Assembly: GCA_013339895.1 (NCBI GenBank)
Contig: JABACO010000001.1
Span: 12,199,348-12,263,347, forward strand
Direction: 5' to 3'
DNA: 64,000 bases
Origin: Ephydatia muelleri
Lineage: Eukaryota; Porifera; Demospongiae; Spongillida; Spongillidae
Shown in pieces: positions 26,911-42,089 of this stretch. Made by a program: the position numbers and the translations under genes. The notes beneath the pieces were generated by a model. It saw only the letters and a list, made by a program, of their open reading frames with translations. It made no database searches and was not told where the DNA came from. How positions within the stretch are numbered: the stretch's first letter is position 1; each line of letters begins with the position of its first letter.

Positions 26911-27679
26911 GAAATAAATCTTTTGATGCACGGGGAAATTACACGCCATGTATGAAGGAGTGTGTCAAATCTGACTGCTACTTAGGAACGGATTTTTTTG
27001 CAGAGGTTTCAGGTGTACAAGCTCCACTGAATTAATGTCTCACTCTTCCCCGCTGCATTGCTCGGCGCGGCTTCGTACACAGACTACATTTGCAACCTTG
27101 CTAGGTTTCAAAAGCTCAGATCCTTTCTTCTATTTTGCATGCTGCAGGTGTGAAATGAGCATGGTTTGACCTCCACTTTATGAATACATAGTACTTTATT
27201 GATGTGAAATTCCAATGAAGTGGTATACTTTCGGCACAGAGTTTGTCATGGCAGAGATCACAATTTTGATGTGTTCAGCATTCCCTTTTTTAGCAATTGC
27301 TGCGCTGTGATCTGATTAAGGCGGTGTTATGACAACGTCAACAAATGAAGGACAGTTATGTTATCTTAATTCAGCTTCGCCCATTTCATCTCTTTATGAT
27401 ACTATCAAGAAGAATAACAATACTAATACAATGACGGCCATTTATATGGCATTCTATAGAGTGTAAGCGACTTCCGTGTGGCAACGGAGAGTGCACTTAA
27501 ACTACGCCCATTTCGCTATATACATGTCCATACTCAAAGATAGGAATTAAGGATTGGAGTGAGTCCATTATGCGGGATAAAATGCGTCGAATCGATTTCA
27601 GTTATTGAAATACTGAGTACGTGAATCAACAATTCTATGAACATGCATAAATCAAATCGTGCTTTCTAATTGATTCAAC
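26911..27679. other. Unit 3 spacer, nothing recognised
   Basis: Near-identical to unit 2. No features beyond the duplication itself. Confidence 0.5.
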
Positions 27680-29085
27680 ACTTTTTTCCATACATTGCTA
27701 TAGGCAGTTCAAAATGAATTACATGTTTCATTCGCTGAGCATCAAGTAGAATCTTGGCATCCACAACCAATGAATACTGAAGTAGCTTCCAATGGTGACT
27801 ACATTATAAGCGGATGAATAGATTCGCCTCGTATCAGGAAATCTTGTCATGTATTATTCCCCTATTGGCAGTTCATCATGTATTACATGTTTCATTGGCT
27901 GAGCTTATATGGTAGAATCCTGGCATTCACAATCAATGGTGTCAGTATTGAGTAAGGAAAAAAATTCACCTCGTAGCAGGAAACCTTATCTGTCATGTGT
28001 TATTCCAAATATTGCTATAGACAGTTCAATTGCAAACGACGGTCGTGCAACGTGTTTCATTGGCTGAGCTTAAGGCTTGAAACCTGTTAGTTGAGAAAAA
28101 ACCGGTTGTAAGAGGTTATTAAAATTTAAAAACCGGTCGGTTGAGGTTGTTCGTTTTAAAACAACCGGTTATTGCCGGTTTAACAATTATTTTACATGCA
28201 TAATCGACGGGACCAAAAGTTAAACCAGCACAACCTCGGGTTTTGCCACATGGCAAAAAAGGTGGTCCGCGGCGTACCCCTAAGAATGTCGCCTTGTTGC
28301 TAGTGTCACCCTTCTGGATAGTTTTTCAAGTTTTCAATTTTCCGTGAACTCCAAAGCAAATGGTCCTTACGCATGGACTATCCATCATAAAGTTATAGGG
28401 CACTGAATTTAAAATTAGCCATACATTTCAGTTCCTACTATTCTTTTGCTTGTCCTGTAAAATTTGATAGTATCATGGGGGTTATTTTGCTGGACACTGT
28501 TCCAAAAATAACAAAGTTACTGTAAGTATCACCATGCAGAGATCAATGTTCGCTTTCGTCCGCTTATTGTTTTCTCGCGCCCAGCATTATTGATAGACGT
28601 AAGACGGACGTGACGCCACTTGCAACTCCTCAATAATATATCAACCGGTCGGTTGTGGTTGCTTAATATTTTAACAACCGGTTGAAGCGGTTATTTAGCT
28701 GAAATAGAACCGGTTGAGGCGGTTATTTAATTCTTGCGATCGGTTAACCGTCGGTTAACCGGTTAACCGGAGCTCCGGCGCAACCGGTTTCAAGCCTTAG
28801 CTGAGCTCCTTGATTCACAATCAATGTGTATTCGTGTATAGACTCAGCAATGTTAAATTCAATTGCGGATGAAAAAAGATTAATCTCTATCAGGAAACTT
28901 TGTCATGCGCTATTCCCATGGGCATGCAGTTCAGATGTATTCGTCTTCTTTGGCTGAATATATTGGTATAGAATCTTGGCTTTCACAATCAATGCATATT
29001 CGTGTAACTTTGGATGCATGGTGACTGCATTATAGGATTCAACTGCGGATTAAAAAGATTCGCCAGATCAGATGTATGATGATGA
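27680..29085. repeat. Degenerate ~150 bp tandem repeats, unit 3 (interrupted)
   Basis: Same repeat array as unit 2, interrupted by the hAT-like MITE at the same site. Confidence 0.7.
28071..28799. mobile_element. hAT-like MITE (729 bp), unit 3
   Basis: Same insertion as 18782-19521, with target duplication GCTGAGCT at 28063-28070 and 28800-28807. The shared site shows the insertion predates the split of units 2 and 3. The 11-bp length difference is due to small internal indels, mostly near 28535. Confidence 0.88.
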
Positions 29086-29226
29086 TACATGTCATGGACC
29101 CTAATGTATATTCTGGAATTCTTTTTATCAGGTAACTGTACATATACATAAGCTTTTGGTTAATCAGAAATTTCAGGTGGGTCTAAATATAAACCCCTTT
29201 TCTTTTTTCCCTATAATTTTCAACAG

Positions 29227-29357
29227 ACTTACTAATGGCAAAACAGATGTCAAATCAGAATGCCATTGTTTTGTCAAAACAAGCCATGCCAATGCGGCAA
29301 GCGATTGATAAACAACAGAACAGTCCTGACATTCAGATGAACAGTCCCGAATACTAG
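29227..29357 (+). other. Candidate terminal exon, 'SPEY' block, unit 3
   Basis: 131-bp open block. It has Glu to Asp in the IEKQQ motif but no stop or shift. Confidence 0.3.
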
Positions 29358-29937
29358 TTTATTTATTCGTTTAAAGTACTTTTTTTCTTTCCACTTGACT
29401 ATATTCCTATATTTCATGTATCACAGAATGTATCATTGCCACATGTATGAAGTTGTTCTACATCTTATTGTACTGTGCAAACACAATTCTGATTGTTGAA
29501 GATGTTAAACAATGAAGTACAATTTTGCAGACAAAAGCATTCCACAAGTCATTTGGTAAAATTCTGTAACATTGGGAATTGGAAATTCTACAGTGAAATT
29601 GGAAGGGATTTTTTTATTCAAGAACTTGAAGGCCAAACCATAGACCGCCTTCCCCTTCCACAATTAGTTATTTTACGTATGTGCTTGGTATTATCAGTGA
29701 TCTTCAAGTGGGAGAAATCATGTACACTAAAAATTACATCACAGACTATGGGATTCTACCAGTGGATGGAAATCGTATTTTAAAATGAAACACATTGCTA
29801 TTTACAGGAACGTCACCTGTTAATACTCTACCCGCATGGAGGTCAACTAATAGTCTATGTATCTGAAATCAGTGATTACATGTATGGATAGCTGCAGTTC
29901 GTGCCACTTAGCACTTTTTATACAATTATACGGTCTT

Positions 29938-30681
29938 TATATGGAACGTTCTACGAGATTTTGAGCCCTTCTAGATATATGTTTATAACATAAACTCAAA
30001 TTGTTATAACTTATCTACGGTGAACACTATCGCCTCCCTATTTTCAACACTTCGTCTAACACCATTTCACTGTGTGAGGTAGTTTGGTACCTTGCACAAT
30101 CGTAGTGGCAATGTTTGGAGGTCTGATACCCCATCAGCTTCACAACCTCAACATCCTTAAGTAGGAGCGTCCAAATCGCTTCAAATATCTGCTGATCTGT
30201 TCTGTTCGTTAATTTGTCCTTAATCCATTACTGTGCAAAGTTCATGCACATTTCCCGCTCGAATCGTGCCAATCAATTTGGCAAACTGTGTCCAATTCAA
30301 TGTATGGGGACATAATTGGTCAGAATCACGCGGGAAATTTTCGTCAACTATGCACAGCTGTATCTCCGTAACGGATAAAGTACAAATTAACGAACAGAAA
30401 AATCAATAGAGACAGCTAGGACCCCTTATAATAACCTGATTTGAAGCTATTTGAACGCTCCTACCTACAAATGTGGAAGTTTTGATCTTGATGGGCTATC
30501 GATTGGACTACACAACGTCGACACTATGATTGTGCAAGGCACCGAAATATATTTAATGGTGTAGGACGAAGTGTTGAATATAGGGAGTCGATAGCGTTAA
30601 AGGTTGGTAAGTTATAGCAATTTGAGCTTATGTTATAAACATAAATCCACAATGGTTACAATCTCGTAGAACGTTCCATAA
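29938..30681. mobile_element. Foldback element A, unit 3
   Basis: Full-length copy. The sequence immediately left of it is the deletion join specific to unit 3. Confidence 0.8.
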
Positions 30682-30771
30682 ACTGATGCCTACATGCCGG
30701 TCCAATGCGCAGGCGTGCGGATGGGTACTCCAGATCACATCATTACACAATTATGCGAGGCATAATTAATT

Positions 30772-31021
30772 GGGACAGTTTCCGCGAAAATTGCCCCACG
30801 GTTAAAATGTTATAAAAATGCATCGCGTTTGAATCGCTATAACTTCCCAACGGATAACGCCATCGACTTCCTACTTTCAACACTTCATACTACACCATTT
30901 CACTATGAAGTGTTGAAAATAGGAAGTCGATAGCGTTATCCGTTGGGAAGTTATAGGGATTCAAACGCGATGCATTTTTATAACATTTTAACCGTGGGGC
31001 ATTTATCGCGGAAACTGTCCC
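30772..31021. mobile_element. Foldback element C (250 bp), unit 3
   Basis: Same insertion as in unit 2, with AATT duplications at 30768-30771 and 31022-31025. Confidence 0.87.
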
Positions 31022-31184
31022 AATTCATATAAAGTCCCTTATGGTTATGTATGAAGAAATAGACTCATACGCAGTGCTCTTAACGAAAAGTGACACTTCA
31101 GTTGTAAAGGTTATTATTGTTGCATTAGTGGTAATAATATTTCTCTCAATTATAACGTCTTGATTGATGTTTTAAAAAAAAGGT

Positions 31185-33182
<1,998 letters not shown>

Positions 33183-33231
33183 GATTATATCCAAGCGAGA
33201 TACATGTATGATCACTAGGGAGCCTTCTTTC

Positions 33232-33309
33232 TATATATACGATTGCACACATTCTATGGACTTTTGTTGTCCGCATAAAGACCCGCATGTGTAGCGCGAC
33301 TGTGATTGG
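33232..33309 (-). promoter_or_regulatory. TATA box and CCAAT box of collagen copy 4
   Basis: TATATATA lies at 33239-33232 and CCAAT at 33309-33305 on the - strand. The promoter is undamaged despite the broken coding sequence. Confidence 0.6.
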
Positions 33310-33913
33310 GACAACATTGCCGCGACAAACGTACAGCACTTCACAATAAGACAGTCTTCTGTGTACCATGAGTTTGGCGCAATTGGTAGCATGATATCAA
33401 ACATGAGAGGTGTCGAAGACTTTGGTCGACCCAGTTTTATAGCACCACGCACATGATTTAGTAATGGCACACGAGAGCCACAAACAATGTCATTGAGCAA
33501 ATAATGCACAAATACACTGACTGAGACAATTTGCGGTGTTCATGTGCATGTTTATGCGTGTCTTGTACATGTACATGTACATGGATTTAGATGAAAATAT
33601 CTTCCGCACTCAATTGAGTTTTTGAAATCAAAATAAAACATAAATATATAAATCAAAATTGTTTATGTAAATTGCTGTGCGAAGATATTGTATTATAATC
33701 ATACTGGTATGTGTACGCTGTGTGCACGGTGCACGTGCGTGCATGCATGTGTACATGTGTGCATAAGAATTGGCTGCTTTTAGCGATCATGATTTCTGTG
33801 CTATATTATAGTATATCCCCTTGTATCTGCACAAGCGGACACATGGAGTGTGCTGCATATGCACACTGACAGAAGTCGATATCCGCCATTAATTGCTACA
33901 CCTGCAACTTAAT
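33310..33913. other. Intergenic spacer of unit 4
   Basis: Matches unit 3 closely. No gene was seen. Confidence 0.5.
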
Positions 33914-34337
33914 GGACCTTTTGCCTTTGACGTCACGCATGAATTTTGGGGGGGGCAACTTTAAAAATGGTATAACTTCACCATCATAGCTCCTACATGC
34001 TTTTCCTTTTAAATTTTTATTGAGAAGTAAATTACCACACGTTTCATTTTTGTTGTATTTCACGATGAAGCTCTGTAAGGGATTGAACCACTGCGGAAGT
34101 TGCTAATGAGACACGCGAAGTCGCGCTTTTCGATTTTTGGGGGGGCAACTTCCGGTAACTTGTGAGCGCTGTGACATTTGCACCGTAACTGGCGAAGGTA
34201 CTTTATTTTGGAATACAGTCAGGCATTCATTTACCATTAATTTAGTACTTGCTGTGTTTCTTCGTGAAGTTCCTATAAGGACTTATGTTATGTCAAACAC
34301 AACCAATCAATTTGTGACGTCAGAAGGCAAAAGGTCC
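33914..34337. mobile_element. MITE with CRE-like ends (424 bp), unit 4
   Basis: Same insertion site and ends as 25088-25507, so units 3 and 4 share an ancestor for this segment. Confidence 0.82.
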
Positions 34338-35445
34338 ATTGGATTAATGCTTGGTTTGGATCACATATATTAGTTGCGAACCGGTCCTACAATCATATGG
34401 CTCCTACTTTTATATAGAGGTTGAGCATCCTCCATACAGTATGATACATTGTACATCAGATCAGTGCATTGTAACCATCACGTAATGCATAGTTAAATAA
34501 TAAGGCTACTGTAGCTCAATTAACACAGCGTGACACAATTAGCCTGGTACGTGGATTATCATGTTTATAGCCGGTGTGAACATTATTATACTCCAATGTT
34601 GACACTCATACATGTCGATGCATGTTTTATCTTGAAACACATGCAATCCTTCACACGCAACGCTGCATCGATAAGTCATTGTCGTTGTACTCTTCTGCAT
34701 GTTTGTAAGAAACTGCATGTGGAATATTAAGTTAAAAATGAACTGTATATGTATGCGTGAACCATTTAAGGCTTTAGAGCGGAGTAGCGCTATTATTTAT
34801 AAGCAAGCTGGTAGTACATCATAGACTATTGTGATGTCATGCAGTTGAAGGTCTTCTACTTACTACCCTCGATAAATCAAAGGCTAAATGACAGAAGTCC
34901 TACATGTATATAATTTTGTACGCCCTTTTGTTACACTTTGAAAGTCATGAATAAAATGGGTTTGAGGATGAAGGACTATCGTGCCTATTTGTTTCGTCAC
35001 TTTCATTCACTTTTTAAGTATCACCTCTTTATTTAGCATTTAAATGTAGGTACTTCTGCATGCATTTTGTTTTGTGTAAAGAATTTTCTACTGCCTAAAA
35101 GAGCAACGCAAATGCTGTACCATGACACTTTATGCATGATATTTGGATTCGTGTATATCTCAAAAGTTATAGCATTCCAAAACCACTGAATTTTGGTGCC
35201 GGTATAGGCCATAGAAAATGTATGTTTCAAATGCATTCTTTCCACTAAAACAAAGCCGTGAAGCTATGCAGCATTTCTAGAGTATATTATTCAATGTTTC
35301 CAACTGTCTTACAAAAGTACGATCGTACGAAAATTTTGCTTTCGATGACTACGATTAGGAAGCGGCATTAAAACTGAGGAATGTAGGCATGATGGAAGGA
35401 AGTGTTTTGTTGTCTAACACATTGTAATAAGCATCACTGGAAACC
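34338..35445. other. Spacer of unit 4 after the MITE
   Basis: Matches unit 3. No supported exon. Confidence 0.5.
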
Positions 35446-35628
35446 CTATGCAGAATTGCTGCCAGTCACCACTTCCTGAGTTCTGTTTAGCGTTCGTGTG
35501 TGCTGCTGATCCACTTTAATGTAATACCCTCGTGCAGTTGCAGTATAGCGACGCCCAAATATCTTGGCAGATTGCCAAACGTGCTGGGGCTGATGTATGT
35601 GCATAATGTGCATGTGCGCATATTGCAT
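35446..35628 (-). other. Conserved 60-codon frame, unit 4
   Basis: Same protein frame as in units 1-3. The single base change (GGA to GGG at a Gly codon) is silent here. Confidence 0.25.
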
Positions 35629-35728
35629 AGACTGGTTCTATTGTCATTTGTCTCGTGCGTGCATGCATGTATGCATTATAACTCTCAATCATTGACCAGC
35701 GAGGCCTATACTATGCTGGCTTTTTAAA

Positions 35729-36529
35729 CACTGTATGGCATTAGTTTATATAAGAAATAAAGCTTTTGATGCACGGGGAAATTACACGCCATGCACGAAG
35801 GAGAGTGTCAAATCTAACTGCTACTTAGGAACGGATTTTTTTGCAGAGGCTTCAGGTGTACAGGCTCCACTGAATTATTGTCTCACTCTTCCCCGCTGCA
35901 TTGCTCGGCGCGGCTTTCGTACACAGACTACATTTGCACCTTGCTATGTTTCAAAAGCTCAGATCCTTTCTTCTATTTTGCATGCTGCTGGTGTGAAATG
36001 AGCATGGGTTGACCTCCACTTTATGAATACATAGTAATTTATTGATGTGAAATTCCAATGAAGTGGTATACTTTCGGCACAGAGTTTGCCATGGCAGAGA
36101 TCACAATTTTGATGTGTTCAGCATTCCCTTTTTTTAGTAATTGCTGCGCTGTGATCTGATTAAGGCGGTGTTATGACAACGTCAACACTTGAAGGACAGT
36201 TATGTTATCTTAATTCAGCTTCGCCCATTTCATCTCTTTATCATAATGATACTATCTAGAAGAATAACAATACCAATACAATGACGGCCATTTATATGGC
36301 ATTCTATAGAGTGTAAGCGACTTCCGTGTGGCAACAGAGAGTGCACTTAAACTACGCCCATTTCGCTATATACATGTCCGTACTGATATTGGAGTGGGTC
36401 CACTGTGCGGGATAAAATGCGTCGAATCGATTTCAGTTATTGAAATACTGAGTACGTGAATCAAGAGTGATACAATTCTATTTGTACATGAACATGTATA
36501 AATCAAATCGTGCTTTCTAATTGATTCAA
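35729..36529. other. Unit 4 spacer, nothing recognised
   Basis: Matches the other units and shares indels with unit 1 towards its end (around 36460). No gene was seen. Confidence 0.5.
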
Positions 36530-37620
36530 CACTTTTTTCCATACATTGCTACAGGAAGTTCAAAATGAATTACGTGTTTCATTTTTCGCATCCGCAACCT
36601 TGCAAATTCAAGAAGCTTCCAATGGTGAGTGTATTATAAGATTTCAACGTGGCTGAATCTTGTCATGTATATTAATCCCGTACATTGCTATAGGCAGTTC
36701 AAAATGAATTACATGTTTCATTCGCTGAGCATCAAGTAGAATCTTGGCATCCACAACCAATGAAAATTGAAGTAGCTTCCAATGGTGACTAAATTATAAG
36801 CGGATGAAAAAGATTCACCTCGTATCAGGAAATCTTGTCATGTATTAATCCCATGCATTGCTATTGGCAGTTCAAAATGTATTACGTGTTTCATTGGCTG
36901 AGCTTATATGGTAGAATCCTGGCATTCACAATCAATGGTGGCAGTATTGTGTAAGGGAAAAAAAATTCACCTCATAGCAGGAAACCTTATCTGTCATGTG
37001 TTATTCCAAATATTGCTATAGGCGGTCGTGCAACGTGTTTCATTGGCTGAGCTCCTTGATTTCACAATCAATGCATATTCGTGTATAGATTCAGCAATGT
37101 TAAATTCAATTGCGGATGAAATAAGATTCACCACTATCAGGAAACCTTGTCATGCGCTATTCCCATGGGCATGCAGTTCAAATGTGTACGTCTTCTTTGG
37201 CTGAACTTATTGGTATAGAATCTTGGCTTTCACAATCAATGCATATTCGTGTAACTTTGGATGCATGGTGACTGCATTATAGGATTCAACTGCGGATTAA
37301 AAAGATTCGCCTGTTATCGTGTCAAACCGGCATTCCCATACATTGCTATAGACAATTCAAAGTGTGAGAATCTTGGCATCCGCAACCAATGCAAGTTGAG
37401 CATTAATGGTGACTGCATTATAAAATTCAACTGCAGCGATTAAAAAGATTCGTCCTTTATCAGGAAATCACGCCATATGCAGTTCAAATGTATAACATAC
37501 CGCGTGTTACATTTTCTGAGCTGTACGTGTACGATCGATGGAATCCTGACATCCACAATAAATTGCATATTATACACATGTGAGTTATCAAATTCAATTC
37601 TCTGCCGTTCATAAGCAGGT
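36530..37620. repeat. Degenerate ~150 bp tandem repeats, unit 4 (longest array)
   Basis: The CAGTTCAAA motif, or a variant, recurs near 36555, 36693, 36868, 37175, 37350 and 37480. The hAT-like MITE is absent and the empty site reads CATTGGCTGAGCTCCTTG near 37042-37059. Past 37310 the repeats extend beyond anything in units 1-3. Confidence 0.7.
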
Positions 37621-37687
37621 AGAATAAATCTCCAAATGCGGACAGTTATAACAGATCGACTTTATTGTTCCACAATGTGCATGATTG
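37511..37687 (+). repeat. Left arm of ~175-bp inverted repeat
   Basis: Begins ATTTTCTGAGCTG and ends near ATGTGCATGAT. It is the reverse complement, with small indels, of 38953-39125. Confidence 0.75.
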
Positions 37688-37689
37688 CC

Positions 37690-38760
37690 GAAGGACTGGA
37701 GTACTTTGATAATGATGTTCGCCACTGCTTTGCTCTATCTACAGCTGTAGACACCACAAACAGTGCTTGGAAACAGGCACAACTCAGCTTTAGCAGAGGT
37801 GGTTTAGGGCTTCATCGGCTTTCAGAACATTCATCTGCCTGTTATATAGCATCTCTAAGCATGGCTGGCATGTGCTCTGAGTCCAATCGGCACTTGTTGA
37901 ATCCCATCAATCAGTTTAATGAACATGTCTCTAATGAGGAGATGGTTACATTGGAAGCTATCAGGGAGACACCATGCCGCCAAATTGGAAGACAGCATGT
38001 TTGCACAGCTTTGCCTGACAGAGCTCGCCTAATATCAGTTTCATCTCCCCATGCTGCAGCATGGCTTTCCACAGCTCCTTCTCCTGGTCTCAATCTACAG
38101 TTAGAGCCTTCAGAGTTCCAAGCAGCCATACAATGGTGGCTCGGTGTTGATATCTCGGGCTCTCAGGGTGCCACATGTCCTCACTGTCCAGCTCATTCTT
38201 TGGACCCTTTAGGCCACCATGCTTTGACATGTAAGCATGGGGGTGATGTGGTCATTCGTCACGACAGGCTCCAGGATGTATTTGCATGCAGAGTCATGTA
38301 GGAGAGCCTGCATAAGTGCTCAGGTGGAGGTTGGGCATGGCTCTGCATCTGAGGAGCGCCACACGCGACCACTGCAGCTGATGTCCTGGCAGCAAACTGG
38401 ATGATGGGAAAGCCTGCTGCATTTGACTTTACTGTCACATCACCGCTAACCTCAAGTAATTTACCAGAAGAAGCGAGTGTGACAGCAGGGTCGGCAGCCT
38501 TTGCAGCAGAGGAGAGGAAGCATAAGGCCAACGATTCCAAATGTGCAGAACTGGGTTGAGTATGCATCCCAATAGCTGTGGAGACCTATGGGTGTTGGGG
38601 CACTGAAGCAAAGTGGGCACTATCGCAGCTAGCCTCTCGCTTGGCCACACGTCAGAACTCTGCAGCTGTCACAGCCCTATATCAGAGACTGAGCATGACC
38701 CTTGTCAGGGCAAATGTAAGGGCTCTTCTTTCAAGGACCATCTCAGATGCAGGCTACTGA
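37690..38760 (+). pseudogene. Decayed LINE-type reverse transcriptase, C-terminal part
   Basis: The open frame to about 38301 has QLSFSRGGLGLHRLSEHSSA, then a Cys/His motif CPHCPAHSLDPLGHHALTCK followed by GGDVVIRHDRL. This arrangement is common at the C-terminus of non-LTR retroelement reverse transcriptases. After frameshifts and stops it continues with NWMMGKPAAFDFTVTSPL and then AVETYGCWGTEAKWALSQLA and LVRANVRALLSRTISDAGY to a TGA at about 38758. The catalytic palm is absent. This is a truncated, dead insertion between the collagen cluster and SIN1. The first ~18 codons of the open frame belong to the flanking inverted repeat. Confidence 0.75.
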
Positions 38761-38952
38761 AATATTATTTAGCCTACATGTAGGTTAGTTAATGTTATGT
38801 GCTTGTTTATCTGTATTGTTATATTGATTTATACATGTATGTATTCATGTATATAATTAATAAGAATAAATGAATGTAAAATAAAAATACAAACAGAAGT
38901 ATAAAAAAGTATAACGTCAGTTTCGCATTTATACCGATCAATGGTGAAGGAG

Positions 38953-39125
38953 ATCATGCACATTTTGAAACAATTAAGTCGATCTGTTATAACTGCCTGC
39001 ATTTGAAGATTTATTAGACCTGCTTATGAAATGAGAATTGAATTAATTTAAATTACATGTGTATATTATTGTGAATATGCAATTGATTGTGGATGTCAGG
39101 ATTCTACCCGTGCAGCTCAGAAAAT
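38953..39125 (-). repeat. Right arm of ~175-bp inverted repeat
   Basis: Inverted copy of the last satellite period of the collagen cluster, ending about 160 bp past the SIN1 stop codon. Confidence 0.75.
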
Positions 39126-39285
39126 TCTATGAGAGTGCCAGTATGATTTTGCAAAGTCACACTGAAATATAATACATACATGAGAAAACATACAGTGTAC
39201 CAAATAACAAGTAACATCATGCAAAGCAATGTTAAAAAAAGCACACCCTTCAATTTTCATGATGCAGGATAGTATTGGCTGGTGT

Positions 39286-41990
39286 TCAAGTTCTTGCAAT
39301 TTTCCGACCTCCCAAGTAGTCAACCTTTGCTTCACTTGTCATACCATCCAGAATAAGATTGATTTTGTGGACGATTTCCTCTGTTTGTCGTGATAATAAA
39401 GATAAACTCAGTGACAGATACACACATTATTAATATTACTTTGTTTTTTACATTAAGCATCATACATGTAGCAGGTTTATGTGTGTACATGTACTGTACA
39501 TTTACGACTACTACAGTACAGCACATGTTGTGTTGTACAGTTTGCTCGCTGTGCTGAGCAGACTATGGTTTACGAATGCCAAAATAAGAACATCACTTTA
39601 AAAATATTTTGCGCCAGAATATCAAATGATCTTTCAGGTCTCCCCAGTTGCAAAGATTATTCAAAAAGCAATGTTCACCTATTGCCTATTTTCGTCCCTC
39701 TAAATATCAAATATCCTTAGTCAGCCTTCCCCCCACTTTCAAAATTCTGGATCCGAAACTGATTACTAGAGATAAAATAATAGTGCACAGTGTGTACGCA
39801 CATGCCACTTAAAACATGTGCACAACTGCATAATACTTATATTGAATCATAAGCATCTGTACACAGTACATACCTGTACATTTACTTGTACAATATAAAG
39901 GTGCACACTCACTCGCAACAGGGGAAGTGGCTTCAAAGTCATGATTCTTATAATTTCCGTCTTTGCCCTGTCGTATAATTCTGAATACCATTTTGCTTCC
40001 CTTGTCTTCAACCACTTGACATGCGCATATCTTCTTCATCTCATAAGTAGACTGTTAAAACAACAACAAAAATGTATTAACGTGCATGGACAAGTTCACT
40101 GTACTGTACATGTATATGTACATGTACATGTCCTGTACATACACATTCAACTTACTGTATCAAGCCATAATTAATTATGTGGCACCTACAAACTAGATCA
40201 GCAGCATCCTCTCCTAACAGTTCGACACACTGTTACTAATTGCATACACTGTACATGTAAATGTACAACCACTGAACAGTTGAAAATAGCAATTATAAAT
40301 GCCTTGACATAATCTAAATGTACTACTGTACATGTATATACTGTACATTTGGAAGTCATCACAACAATAGCGCAATGCACGGCAGTTGATGAATGTACAG
40401 TACGAGTGATTACAAACTGTCCCCACTATGAAAGAAAATTCAGACGATACACGTTTCTGTCATTTGTACATAGTTAAATTAGACAGAAACTAAGCTCCCT
40501 CCCAAGGCAATTGGTCGGACAGTACGTGGTAGCCACGTAGGTGGGGTATTAATAGAGTTGAAGGGATGTAACAGTCAGTCTAAGCGTGAGTGCACGACTG
40601 GTAACTTTTCCCCAGGAGAGTTTATGTTACATGATACAGACAGAAAGCTGAGCAAGTGTGCCTTAACCAAAACTGCAGATCATGAAATGAAGGAACCCAA
40701 GTTGAGTGTGGCTGAACTTTGTGTTGTTTGTGAGGGGTGCTGCAATGGTCTTTTCCCTACTGTGCAGATTTTCCCACTGGGTTTATCCCACAGAGTTTTT
40801 ATTTTTCCATGCGGGTGTGTGGGCCCACCCCGCTAAATTAATATGTGTGTTCTGGCCTCCACTCGATGTGGTAGGATGTGTGCAGTTGGTGTCAGTTTAC
40901 GAATGTGTATTATGTGGCCATGTGTGTGTTTGCAGGCGTGCACAATGACGCTAAACCAATTCAGTGTCATTGGAGGGTTAAGGGTGGATGTAAGGGGTGT
41001 GGAGGAGTGCTGTAGGCAATGCACGGGAGAGAGTTACATATTTTATTCATGCTGTATAAAGTTTAAGGAAGTTAACTGACGAGCCCGGCAGTGCCCACAC
41101 ACATGAGCCACCTCAGCTAGCAGATCGCACCTGCGCAAATCAGTGTTCACCTCGTGTGCCACCTCCCATCACTTGATTTATATTTTGTTATTAATTTTCC
41201 ATTATCCATGGCAGATGATGTGATACTCCCGTTCAGGAATCTGGCACCGTATGACTGGGGTGGTGGGTGGTGCCATCTCACCACACACCCCAAACATGAT
41301 GCTATGATACTAAGCACGAGGCCCGGGGCAATGATAGACCCTAATTACAACTGCCATGCACCGACCAATTCCAGCGTTAGAAGGTTAAACCAATTTACAT
41401 ACCTACACTGTCAAAAGAGATCATCTAATCAAAGCAAAATATTCATAGTTAATTAGAACTACATATACATGTACATGTACATGTATATGCACATGGTACA
41501 ATCAAGTGCCCTAGAATGAAATCTTCGCTATTAAAATCCAACACGAATGTGTTAAATAACGGTATAATTTATACTACTAATGTGAATAGAGTGATCACTC
41601 GATTTTTATTCAATAATTAGAATTGATGAACTGAATAACAATGTCGCCAGCATTTTATTTGTGTGTATCCACGGTTACTAATGTTTTTACATCCAGTTCA
41701 ATGTTCCACTGGTATGAGCAATAACTCATTAAACGTCAAGTACATACACTGTACATGTACACAGGTACATGTACAACAATAATTACATGCAGCGTTGTGT
41801 GCTGTGTTGTGTGTTGATTATAAAATGCACTTTGATTGTACTTGCATGCAAATGCAACATAGACGTACATGTATAGTCAAAAAAATGTTTAAACAGATGT
41901 GGCCAGTGTAAGCACATTTTAGGTGTCCATCATAACCTGGCAATACATATACATCTATCATTGCACCAACACATATATACTTTTGGTGAA

Positions 41991-42089
<99 letters not shown>

